From NCBI GenBank assembly GCA_902492205.1, contig CABUKU010000003.1, positions 124,001 through 188,000 on the forward strand: a stretch of 64,000 nucleotides of DNA, written 5' to 3'. Positions 7,755 through 15,670 of this stretch are shown piece by piece. This stretch comes from an uncultured Bacteroides sp. (lineage in GTDB: Bacteria > Bacteroidota > Bacteroidia > Bacteroidales > Bacteroidaceae). The first letter of the stretch is position 1. Each line of letters starts with the position of its first letter. A program made the translations under genes and the position numbers. The notes beneath the pieces were generated by a model. It was not told the DNA's origin and searched no databases. It saw only the letters and a program-made list of their open reading frames with translations.

Positions 7755-9380
7755 TTAAAAATTGTTCTTGTTTACATCCCACCATAAACGGGTTCCTCCG
7801 GTGTCAGGGCCGTTCAATAATTTCAGGGCATTAGTTACTTCTTCCGTATTGGTGCTATATTCTTTTTCCGTAAAAGGAAGCCGACGGATTTGGATATTCG
7901 TATCGATCAATCCTCCGCTCAGGTTATATTTTACAGGGAATAGTTTCGGATAACCCGTGCGGCGGTATTCTGCCCATGCTTCAAAGGAATCCGGATAAAT
8001 GGCAATCCATTTTTGAGTGATAATGCGTTGAAGTTTCTTTTCTTTATTGTCTGATTCGTTCCAACTGACGGATATGTCATTCATACCTTTGATGTTATTG
8101 TCGGAATCATGATAATCTGTATAGTCTGCTGCTCTTTTTCCACCATCGGGGGCAAAAGCTCCATTTATATAAGCAGTACTTTCTGCTTCGCTGATTCCAT
8201 AGGACGATAAAGATATACGAATGCCTTCCTCATATAAATCTTTGGCTGTTCCACCCATATTCCATCCCCGCAATGCCCCTTCCGCGCGAAGGAAATAGGC
8301 TTCTGAAACCCTCATGACCGGGCGTGTGTCCGTATTCGTGTAGGTTGATGATGAAAAATTGAGATAAAGCGCAGGTGATTTCGAGTCGATTAACAAGCCT
8401 TGACGGATACCTACAATCAAAGAGTCGGCTTTTAACGATTCAATTCCGTCTTTATCCAAAATGGATCCACTGTTTCTAAACCATATTTTCAGTCTTGGAT
8501 CTGCATATCCTTTTAAAATAGATTCGATAGAAGCATTCATACGGGAATCTCCGTATGAAATATCCATTATCCAAATGGGATTGCGACCGGAGAGTTGAAT
8601 ATCGGTATCACTTCGGGTTAATATTCCGTAGGGATTGCTTACAGCCTCTTCGGCTATTTCCCGGGCACGTATCGGATCGACTTTTACTATGCGCATTGCC
8701 ATTCTTAGCCGGAGAGTATTTGCCATACGAATCCATTTCTCGTGACTCCCTCCGCATAGCTTGTCGCAGCGGGCAAGTCCTTTCCTTCGTTCGGCAGTAG
8801 GATTGCTTTTGAGAAAAGAATCCATCCATTTGATTGCTTCCTCCAGTTCATTGAATAATTGGTCATATATGCTCTTTGTGGAATCATAGTATAAATGTTC
8901 ATTGTGTTCTTTGGCACTTTGATAATTCATAGGGCCGTAGGTATCTGTCACTTCCAAAGCACCCAATACCTGCACTATTTGTGTTATTGCTGCATAATCA
9001 TAGTATTTTATTTGTTTGCAGTTGGCTATGTATCTTGTAGTGTAAGGCAAAATATGGAGAAAGAAGTTTTCAAAAGGTCCATGATTAAAGTCTTCCCGCA
9101 GTTTGTAATTGCCATTGTGATTATTGCCGAAACTATGGGGAGTTACATAATATCCTGCAAAAATATCCACATGCAGATTGCGCCAATACTGATACATGTT
9201 GGGATCGGAAGGAAAAAGGTTTTCTTGTGGAAACTGTAATTTACTCTCGATAGAAACTTTAGCTTCGTCAATTCCTTGCGGATCGGTATTTATGTCCTCA
9301 AAGCTCTGTGTGCAAGCCCAGCCGCATAAAGATAATGAAAGCAACCAATATAGTTTTTTATTCCAGTCCATACTTTTCAT
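7755..9380 (-). CDS. SusD/RagB-like surface lipoprotein (SusD-like_2 type, pair 2)
   Basis: Lipoprotein partner of the SusC at 9384-12785, whose stop lies only 3 bp upstream of this start. The N-terminus has a short hydrophobic stretch and a Cys at about 23 (LCGWAC) for lipid attachment. It shares with the lipoprotein at 5934 the blocks TLRLRMAMRIVKVDP, RVSEAYFLRAEGALRGWNM, ITQKWIAIYPDSFEAWAEYR and GGTRLWWDVNKNNF. 541 residues. Convergent with pair 1; only 72 bp separate the two stop codons. Confidence 0.9.
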   Translation of the reverse strand: MKSMDWNKKLYWLLSLSLCGWACTQSFEDINTDPQGIDEAKVSIESKLQFPQENLFPSDPNMYQYWRNLHVDIFAGYYVTPHSFGNNHNGNYKLREDFNHGPFENFFLHILPYTTRYIANCKQIKYYDYAAITQIVQVLGALEVTDTYGPMNYQSAKEHNEHLYYDSTKSIYDQLFNELEEAIKWMDSFLKSNPTAERRKGLARCDKLCGGSHEKWIRMANTLRLRMAMRIVKVDPIRAREIAEEAVSNPYGILTRSDTDIQLSGRNPIWIMDISYGDSRMNASIESILKGYADPRLKIWFRNSGSILDKDGIESLKADSLIVGIRQGLLIDSKSPALYLNFSSSTYTNTDTRPVMRVSEAYFLRAEGALRGWNMGGTAKDLYEEGIRISLSSYGISEAESTAYINGAFAPDGGKRAADYTDYHDSDNNIKGMNDISVSWNESDNKEKKLQRIITQKWIAIYPDSFEAWAEYRRTGYPKLFPVKYNLSGGLIDTNIQIRRLPFTEKEYSTNTEEVTNALKLLNGPDTGGTRLWWDVNKNNF

Positions 9381-9383
9381 AAT

Positions 9384-12300
9384 TTAAAAAGTAAACTTAA
9401 GATTCAAGCCTATACTTCTTGTTGAAGGCAGGCTGAATACATCAATACCTTGCCAACCATTGGATATTGAACCCGAGATGTCCGGATCGCAGGGAGATTT
9501 TTTAAAAAGAAAGAACAAGTTCCTTGCTATAATGGAAGTTGATATGTGTCGGGAAATTCCTAAAGCATTCCGGAATGTATATCCTAAAGAGAATTCGCGC
9601 AAACGCAAATTTGAAGAACTGTAAACATATTCACCACCGGCATAACCGCTGTTATAAGCTGTTGCTCCTACAGCATGGTAATATTTCTCTGCATTGATCA
9701 TTGTACCGTCTCCACGAGGTACGCCTCCCGCAAGTCTTGCATCACCCGAACGTTTGGAAACCCCGTAACCATCGAGCATAGCTTCGGTGGCAGACATTAC
9801 TTTGCCCCCTATTTTACCATCAATCAGAAAATAGAGCACAAAGTCTTTGTAAGTGAATGTATTTGCCCATCCCAAATGAATATTTGCATTCAGGTTTCCG
9901 AGATGGTGGGCTGGGAGGTTATCTTTCATAGGTGCTCCGTTTTCATCCAGGAGAATAATCCCGTCTTTGTCCCTTAGTATAGTACGTGCATATATATCAC
10001 CATAGGAACCTCCCTCTTTAAGCATTACAAGAATACCTCCTCCATCTTGCAAAGTTAATTTGTCGATACCTTTATAAAGTTCTTTTATAAGGTTTTTGTT
10101 ATAAGAGAAGTTTAACTCTGTTTTCCAATTGCCGTTTCTGCCAAGTGGTTGATAATAGGTGGTATATACTTCACATCCCATGTTTTGTACGTTGCCGGCA
10201 TTGACATTCCGGTATTTATAACCGCTTCCCCACGGGGCTTCTACGGTAAAAAACTGATTTTTTGTATTTGTTTTATAGAATGTAAAATCAAAATGAAGAG
10301 AGTTATTAAACAGCAATAAATCAAAACCTCCCTCTATGGCATAGGTCTTTTCCGGTTTCAAGTCTTCGAATGGAGCACTTGTCGGATAAACAATGGAAGT
10401 TCCGTCTATCGTAGGGCGTTGGGAAGATACATATGCAGACAAACCATTGCCAACAATGGAATAAGATCCTCTCAACTTGAAAAGGTTTACTTTTTCTTTG
10501 TCCAAATTGAAGATTTCATTTAGTAGAATATTTATTCCCAACGACGGATAAAAGTAAGCCATGCTTTTATTGTTTGTAAAAGCTAAAGTAGATGACCAGT
10601 CATTGCGGGCGGTCACATCTAAATAAATTTTTTCTTTGTAGCCGAGTTGCAACATCCCAAAAACCGAATTCAGCCTTATCTGTGAAGGTATTTCTATTAT
10701 CTGGGGGCGATAATAGTTATTCTTATTGAAGTTATTCACGAAATAGGCATTTCCTCCATTGGGAACCTGATATACTTTTCCGGTTTCTTTATCCGTAATG
10801 TCAATCCACTCAAATGGGAAATCTCCTCCTTCGGCATTGATCCCAAATTCTTTTTCCTTTACGTTACTGAAACTTCCTCCTGCAATAGCTAAAATATTGA
10901 AGTTGCCAATATCCTTTTTCAATTCGACCATGATGTCTCCGAACAACTGTTGATGTTTGTTGTCTGTTTCCTTGTAGCTGCCCATTTCTTCTTTCCAGCT
11001 ACTGGCATAGTGCTCTTTCCGATAATTGATAATGTCATTTTCATAGCTTAAGCGTCCTTGAATATTGAACCAGCCCGGAAAGGTGTATTTAACTACAGCC
11101 GAAATGCAGAAACGGTTCCTCGTTTCCAGTGCTTTGTTTTTATTCAATAACCAGTAAGGATTTTGGTTGTGTTCTTCTTTTAATATCCAGTTTTGTTCGT
11201 ATAGGTCTTTGTCGGTATTATATTTCTCATACATGCCTTTATACTTTGAGAAACTTCCGTTTCGGGGAAAAAGATACAAACCGGTAAGCGGATTTCCCCT
11301 CATTCCGCCAAAGTGCTTGTTCTTCACATTTTGATTGACATAGTTCCCGTTCAGACTGAGGTCTAACTTTTTGTCGGGTAAATGGAAGTTCTGCCTCACT
11401 GATAAAGTATGTCTTAAAAAAGAGTTGGTCGGCATAATACCGTTGGCTTTCACGTTTCCGTATGAAAAATACGTCCGGGAATTATCCGAGCCTCCACTGA
11501 GAGAAAGTGTATTGTTTAATGTATAACCGGTTTGGTAGAAATCGGAAAGTCTGTTTTGCGAGTTTGTCAATAGTTTGCTACCCCAGCTTTGGTTCATTGG
11601 TTCGCCGGTAGGCAGTAATTTAGCACCATATGTGTTTTGTAGCTTTGGTAAATTATAAGGAGATTCTATTGTCATGTTACTGGATACATTTACATGTATA
11701 CTGCCGGAACTGCCTTGCTTGGTAGTAATCATGATAACTCCGTTTGCTGCTGCCGAACCATAGAGCGAAGATGAGGCTGCACCTTTCAGAATGGTTATTC
11801 CGGCAATATCATCCGGGTTGATGGTAGACAGTGCATCGCCTAAATCGTAGCCGTCGCCATATACTACGTTATCTTGAGAACCATAACTGTTGTTTGCTAC
11901 CGGTACGCCGTCTATTACAATTAAAGGGTTGTTACTGCCCTTGATAGACTTATTACCCCGCAAAAGAATTTTTGAAGCACCTCCTGCTCCCGAAGCGTTT
12001 GGTGTAATGATTAAATTTGCGGATTTACCTTGTAAAGCATTTATGAAGTTAACATCTTTAGCTCTTGTTAACTCGCTGCCCAACAGGGATTGAACGGTAT
12101 ATGTCAAGCTTTTCGATTTCTTTTCAATTCCCATTGCTGTAACCACAATTTCATTTAGCATTTGAGTATCTTCCGTCAAAACAACATTGATGTTTGCATT
12201 ATTATTTATAAATGCCGTATATGATTTATATCCGATATAAGAAAATACCAGTTCTTTGCTGTCTGCAGGAACATTTAGTGTGTAATCTCCGAATTCGTCA

Positions 12301-12785
12301 GTGATAACTCCCGAGTAAGTGCCTTTTATCAATACATTTACTCCTAAAAGAGGTTTTCCTTCCTCGTCTGTCACTTTACCTCGAACGGTGATTAGGGGAA
12401 GATTGCTTTTCTTGATGTTTTTGTGAAGAATGGAAAGTACAATGTGTTTACTGATTATCGTATAGGTGATTCCTGTATTCTTAAATAATAAGTCGAGTGT
12501 TTTTATTATATTTTCGTTCTTAACCGAAAAAGAAACTTTACGGGATGGATTAATATCATTAACGTTATAGACAACAGATAAATGTGCTTGTTGTTCTATC
12601 TGCCGGAAAACTTCACTTAAAGGAGCATCCTTTACTGCGATGCTTAAATATAGACTTTGAGATTTGGCTGTATATGGGAATAAAACTATCAACCAAAATA
12701 TAATAGTCGGAATAAACAACTTCGCAGTTCTGTTTGCTCTCCAAGCCAAATGAAAAGAATCCATTTTATTTTGTTTCTTTTCCAT
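9384..12785 (-). CDS. SusC-like TonB-linked transporter with STN signalling domain (pair 2)
   Basis: Outer-membrane importer that can also report substrate to a FecR anti-sigma factor. Domains: signal anchor about 20-43; STN domain about 45-118 (LYLSIAVKDAPLSEVFRQIE); CarboxypepD_reg-like about 133-204 (GKVTDEEGKPLLGVNVLIKG); TonB-box-like EIVVTAMG about 212-219; plug, then a barrel ending LNLKFTF. 1133 residues; the extra length over pair 1 is mostly the STN domain. It lies 81 bp downstream of the fecR-type gene (12867-13868), giving an anti-sigma/SusC/SusD operon on the minus strand with the sigma gene divergent. Strong similarity to the SusC at 2779 points to an inverted duplication. Confidence 0.93.
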   Translation of the reverse strand: MEKKQNKMDSFHLAWRANRTAKLFIPTIIFWLIVLFPYTAKSQSLYLSIAVKDAPLSEVFRQIEQQAHLSVVYNVNDINPSRKVSFSVKNENIIKTLDLLFKNTGITYTIISKHIVLSILHKNIKKSNLPLITVRGKVTDEEGKPLLGVNVLIKGTYSGVITDEFGDYTLNVPADSKELVFSYIGYKSYTAFINNNANINVVLTEDTQMLNEIVVTAMGIEKKSKSLTYTVQSLLGSELTRAKDVNFINALQGKSANLIITPNASGAGGASKILLRGNKSIKGSNNPLIVIDGVPVANNSYGSQDNVVYGDGYDLGDALSTINPDDIAGITILKGAASSSLYGSAAANGVIMITTKQGSSGSIHVNVSSNMTIESPYNLPKLQNTYGAKLLPTGEPMNQSWGSKLLTNSQNRLSDFYQTGYTLNNTLSLSGGSDNSRTYFSYGNVKANGIMPTNSFLRHTLSVRQNFHLPDKKLDLSLNGNYVNQNVKNKHFGGMRGNPLTGLYLFPRNGSFSKYKGMYEKYNTDKDLYEQNWILKEEHNQNPYWLLNKNKALETRNRFCISAVVKYTFPGWFNIQGRLSYENDIINYRKEHYASSWKEEMGSYKETDNKHQQLFGDIMVELKKDIGNFNILAIAGGSFSNVKEKEFGINAEGGDFPFEWIDITDKETGKVYQVPNGGNAYFVNNFNKNNYYRPQIIEIPSQIRLNSVFGMLQLGYKEKIYLDVTARNDWSSTLAFTNNKSMAYFYPSLGINILLNEIFNLDKEKVNLFKLRGSYSIVGNGLSAYVSSQRPTIDGTSIVYPTSAPFEDLKPEKTYAIEGGFDLLLFNNSLHFDFTFYKTNTKNQFFTVEAPWGSGYKYRNVNAGNVQNMGCEVYTTYYQPLGRNGNWKTELNFSYNKNLIKELYKGIDKLTLQDGGGILVMLKEGGSYGDIYARTILRDKDGIILLDENGAPMKDNLPAHHLGNLNANIHLGWANTFTYKDFVLYFLIDGKIGGKVMSATEAMLDGYGVSKRSGDARLAGGVPRGDGTMINAEKYYHAVGATAYNSGYAGGEYVYSSSNLRLREFSLGYTFRNALGISRHISTSIIARNLFFLFKKSPCDPDISGSISNGWQGIDVFSLPSTRSIGLNLKFTF

Positions 12786-12866
12786 CAGTGTTTCTTAAGT
12801 ATTGATATATGCTAATATTTAGTCTTCCGGTTAACAAAAAAGAAAAAATAGTAAAGCATATAGAGA

Positions 12867-13868
12867 TTATCTTTCTGAGATGATTATGCCTTCATTAGTT
12901 ATCTGATAATCAAACTTGTTTGTTAAACTTAAAAGTGAGAATATCTGATGAATGCTATCGGATAAGTCAAAATCACCCGTAAACTTTTGTTCCTGCAATT
13001 TCTTATCAGCAAATATAATATTTACTTTATAATATTTAGCTAAAGTATTGGCTATTTCTTTCAAAGTTGCTTCTTTAAAATGCAATTTTCCTTGTATCCA
13101 TCCAATATAGTCATCGGGATTAGAGCAAACGGATAGTTGAGTTTTCATTGTCCGAGTATTTATTTTCAGTTGCTGTTCGGGTTTCATCTTCACATTTTCC
13201 ATTCCTGTAGCCATAACAAGAATCGAACCTTCCAGTAAAGTGGTAGTTACCCATTCGTCATCAGGATTTGCACAGATGTTGAACTTTGTTCCTAATACTT
13301 TTGTATTTACATTTTTGCTGTTTACAATAAACGGAGAGTGTTTATCTTTTGTTACTTCAAAATAAGCTTCTCCGCTTAAATCAACTTTTCGTTCGGAAGA
13401 AAAGAAAGATGTGTGATAATTTACTTTACTGTTTGTGTTAAGCCACACATTTGTTCCATCGGGAAGGGCTACTTGTGCGCGTTCGCCGCTTTTAGTCATC
13501 ACCATGAAACTTTGAGATAGTTTTCCGGTAATCTTCATTCCTGTAAAGGTCGCTCCAAAAAGAATCCCTGCAAATATGGCAGCCATGGCAATGATTCTGC
13601 GCCAATTGATTTGCTTTATCTTTTTTTCTTTGGTTTGATTCTTGTTGTTTTTCTCTGCCAAACGTGCTTTGAAATTGTTCAAAGATTCATCTACATCAAT
13701 GTTTTCCATCACAGCAGCTCTGTCGCCAACAAACAGGGTATAATAGACCTGTTCCATCTGTTTTCGGTTATCAGGAGATTCATCATACCATTTTTCTATG
13801 GAATTACGGGCTTCCTCATCCAAATTTCCTTTTAAATATTCAACTAATATGCCTTCGTTAATATCCAT
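12867..13868 (-). CDS. FecR-family anti-sigma factor (pair 2)
   Basis: Inner-membrane anti-sigma factor that holds the divergent ECF sigma factor (14028) and is tripped by the STN domain of the SusC at 9384. The cytoplasmic N-terminal part (1-90) carries the sigma-binding helices, followed by one membrane helix at about 91-110 (RIIAMAAIFAGILFGATF). The periplasmic FecR domain is about 122-215 (ALPDGTNVWLNTNSKVNY, VLGTKFNI) and a DUF4974-like secretin/TonB-short domain is about 255-330. 333 residues, typical. Sigma and anti-sigma are divergent from a shared 159-bp region rather than in the commoner sigma-then-FecR order. Confidence 0.92.
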   Translation of the reverse strand: MDINEGILVEYLKGNLDEEARNSIEKWYDESPDNRKQMEQVYYTLFVGDRAAVMENIDVDESLNNFKARLAEKNNKNQTKEKKIKQINWRRIIAMAAIFAGILFGATFTGMKITGKLSQSFMVMTKSGERAQVALPDGTNVWLNTNSKVNYHTSFFSSERKVDLSGEAYFEVTKDKHSPFIVNSKNVNTKVLGTKFNICANPDDEWVTTTLLEGSILVMATGMENVKMKPEQQLKINTRTMKTQLSVCSNPDDYIGWIQGKLHFKEATLKEIANTLAKYYKVNIIFADKKLQEQKFTGDFDLSDSIHQIFSLLSLTNKFDYQITNEGIIISER

Positions 13869-13920
13869 TTGATTTTTTAATTCTATTATACTCTAAACTA
13901 TAAATAATACAATCGAGACG

Positions 13921-13929
13921 ACAAAGATA
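13921..13929 (-). promoter_or_regulatory. Candidate -7 box of the fecR/susC/susD operon
   Basis: The minus strand reads TATCTTTGT here, an exact TAnnTTTGY, 53 bp upstream of the fecR start. No clear -33 TTTG lies at the usual distance. Confidence 0.4.
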
Positions 13930-13951
13930 CTAAACAAAAAAGGATTTAATA

Positions 13952-13983
13952 GTTGTCCATTCTAAAAAAATATGTTACTTTGC
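13952..13983 (+). promoter_or_regulatory. Candidate promoter of the ECF sigma gene
   Basis: TTACTTTGC (13975-13983) is one mismatch from TAnnTTTGY. A TTG at 13952-13954 precedes it by 20 bp as the -33 element. It is about 45 bp upstream of the sigma start. Confidence 0.4.
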
Positions 13984-14027
13984 ATATATAAGTAGAAAAA
14001 GTTGTATGAAGTTATGACTAAACAACT

Positions 14028-14606
14028 ATGTTGACAGAAGATAATGTTTTGAAAGATAATAATGAAACTATTAGGATGCTTCGCTCTGGAGATGAGGCTG
14101 CCTTTGATTCTGTTTACAAGTTTTATTATAAAGGATTATGTGCTTTTGCTTCGCAATATATTTCTTTCGATGAATCTCAGGAGGTTGTGCAAGATACTAT
14201 GATGTGGTTGTGGGAGAATCGTGAACAGTTGATTCCTGAAATGTCATTGAAGTCCCTTCTATTCATGATTGTGAAAAACAAATCGTTAAATCGTATTTCC
14301 CATGTACAGGTAAAAAACAGGATACATCAAGAGTTAATGAAGAAATATGAAAATCAATTTAATAATCCTGATTTTTATATTGAAAATGAATTGATGCAGC
14401 TATATTCCGAAGTGCTAAAGAAATTGCCTGAGGATTTAAAAGAGGCTTTTTTAATGAACCGTGTAGAAGGGCTTACTCATAAAGAAATTGCCGATAAATT
14501 ACAAGTTTCACCGCAAACAGTCAATTACAGGATTGGTCAGGCACTTAAGTTTTTTCGTACTGAACTAAAAGATTATCTGCCTTTCTTTCTGTTTTTGTGG
14601 ATTTGA
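14028..14606 (+). CDS. ECF RNA polymerase sigma factor (pair 2)
   Basis: Extracytoplasmic-function sigma factor that should switch on the SusC/SusD operon on the opposite strand (9384-12785), and perhaps the paralogous pair 1. Region 2 is about residues 20-90 (AAFDSVYKFYYKGLCAFASQ, EVVQDTMMWLWENRE); region 4 is about 125-180 (LPEDLKEAFLMNRVEGLTHK, then EIADKLQVSPQTVNYRIGQA as the helix-turn-helix). 192 residues, normal length. Its regulator is the divergent FecR protein at 12867-13868. A 22-bp-period palindrome array follows about 75 bp after the stop, a context shared with the other ECF gene at 38681. Confidence 0.92.
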   Translation: MLTEDNVLKDNNETIRMLRSGDEAAFDSVYKFYYKGLCAFASQYISFDESQEVVQDTMMWLWENREQLIPEMSLKSLLFMIVKNKSLNRISHVQVKNRIHQELMKKYENQFNNPDFYIENELMQLYSEVLKKLPEDLKEAFLMNRVEGLTHKEIADKLQVSPQTVNYRIGQALKFFRTELKDYLPFFLFLWI

Positions 14607-14622
14607 TATATTAAGACAATGC

Positions 14623-14643
14623 ATAGATTTCTTTTAAATCTAT
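14623..14643 (+). terminator. Weak AT-rich hairpin after the sigma gene
   Basis: ATAGATTT and AAATCTAT form a perfect 8-bp stem with loop CTTTT, 17 bp after the sigma stop. There is no clean T tract, so its role as a terminator is uncertain. Confidence 0.35.
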
Positions 14644-14681
14644 ATGTTGTATATATCTTAAGTCTCTTTTAAATATAAAAA

Positions 14682-14769
14682 TTACCCTTGACGTTTTCGG
14701 TAATTACCCTAGGGGTATTGCCCAACCACCCTAGGGATGTTAGGTAATATCCCTAGGGTAGTTTTAAAA
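14682..14769. repeat. Four tandem 22-bp units around palindrome CCCTAGGG
   Basis: CCCTAGGG occurs at 14707-14714, 14729-14736 and 14751-14758, exactly 22 bp apart. A degenerate half-site, CCCTTGAC, lies one period earlier at 14685-14692. The first unit is itself bounded by TTACC and GGTAA, and the first junction reads GGTAATTACC, another perfect palindrome. The array fills the gap between the convergent sigma gene and the GntR gene. By hand count 77 of 88 bases match the array at 39420-39507. Confidence 0.88.
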
Positions 14770-14789
14770 TTCTTGCATTTTTCTTTCTT

Positions 14790-15518
14790 TTATCTTTCGG
14801 CTTCGATTGTATAGGTGAAGCTGTCTGCCCGGTAATACCCTATATTATATTCAATAGGTACATTGTTAATATCATAAACAAATCTTTTCCTTATTAATAT
14901 AGGATCGCTGGATTTCATTTCCAGTTTCTCGGCAAGGGCTTCCCCTGCCAAGCGTGCCGTTATTTCTTCTTTACTGGTTTTTACTATGATATTGAATTTG
15001 TTTTCCAGTAATCCATAAAGTGGTTGGCTGAAATCCTCATCTCCGGTTAGGGGGATTGCGGGATTAAAATAAGAAATGAATGAAACAAAAGGATATTCTT
15101 TGTTTCCTCTTACTCTTTCCAATACAATGCATCTTTTATTATCTTCAGGAGATATATTGAAGAAATTACAGATTTCCTCATTAGGTTTTTTGATGCTGAT
15201 GTGAAGTTCGAAATTCCGGATTTCGATACCTAACATCTTCATTTCTTGCGAAAAGCTCAGCCAGTTTTTTACTCCACCGGTAATTCCTTTCTTTACTACT
15301 TTTGTTCCGAATCCTTTCTTTCTTATTAATAGGCCTTCAAAAACAAGTTTATTAATCGCTTGCCGCAGAGTGTTTCTCGAAATACTTAATTGTTCAGACA
15401 ATTGAATTTCGTTTGGCAATAATTTCCCATTTTTATATTCTTCCGACTCAATGAGCTTTCTAAGCACTTCTTCTGCCTGCACATGCAGAGGTTTACCTAT
15501 GTGTGGATCTAGCTTCAT
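14790..15518 (-). CDS. GntR-family regulator with UTRA domain, likely repressor of the mannoside genes
   Basis: DNA-binding sugar-responsive regulator. Winged helix-turn-helix about residues 10-72 (LLPNEIQLSEQLSISRNTLR, FEGLLIRKKGFGTKVV); HutC-type UTRA ligand domain about 95-235 (CIVLERVRGNKEYPFVSFIS, IEYNIGYYRAD). I start it at ATG 15518 (MKLDPHIGKPLHVQ), which gives 242 residues like other HutC-type proteins. The frame is open to 15620, but that would add a 34-residue lysine-rich tail running into the divergent promoter region. The gene is divergent from manA. A dyad, TATGT-ATGA-ACATA, occurs just after the -7 boxes of manA and of the GH38 gene and is the likely binding site; the effector may be a phosphorylated mannose (inference). 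Confidence 0.9.
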   Translation of the reverse strand: MKLDPHIGKPLHVQAEEVLRKLIESEEYKNGKLLPNEIQLSEQLSISRNTLRQAINKLVFEGLLIRKKGFGTKVVKKGITGGVKNWLSFSQEMKMLGIEIRNFELHISIKKPNEEICNFFNISPEDNKRCIVLERVRGNKEYPFVSFISYFNPAIPLTGDEDFSQPLYGLLENKFNIIVKTSKEEITARLAGEALAEKLEMKSSDPILIRKRFVYDINNVPIEYNIGYYRADSFTYTIEAER

Positions 15519-15607
15519 ATTTACACTTGTTTTGAATTTCTCTCGCAAATATACTCTTTTTTTTGAAAAAAACTTTAAAGGTTCTTTTATTTTATGGAGA
15601 AAGAATA

Positions 15608-15616
15608 TATATTTGC
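15608..15616 (+). promoter_or_regulatory. -7 box of the manA operon promoter
   Basis: TATATTTGC is a perfect TAnnTTTGY, 55 bp upstream of the manA start. The predicted GntR operator begins 19 bp after the start of this box. Confidence 0.65.
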
Positions 15617-15626
15617 ACAAAATATT

Positions 15627-15641
15627 ATATGTTCATACATA
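15627..15641 (-). promoter_or_regulatory. Predicted GntR operator at manA
   Basis: The plus strand reads ATATGTTCATACATA, the exact reverse complement of the 15-mer at 28954-28968 ahead of GH38. The core is a dyad, TATGT-ATGA-ACATA, with 5-bp arms as expected for a HutC-type dimer. It lies immediately downstream of the -7 box, where a bound protein would block initiation. Confidence 0.7.
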
Positions 15642-15670
15642 ATAAAAAAGAGTAAAGCATACATAGAATT

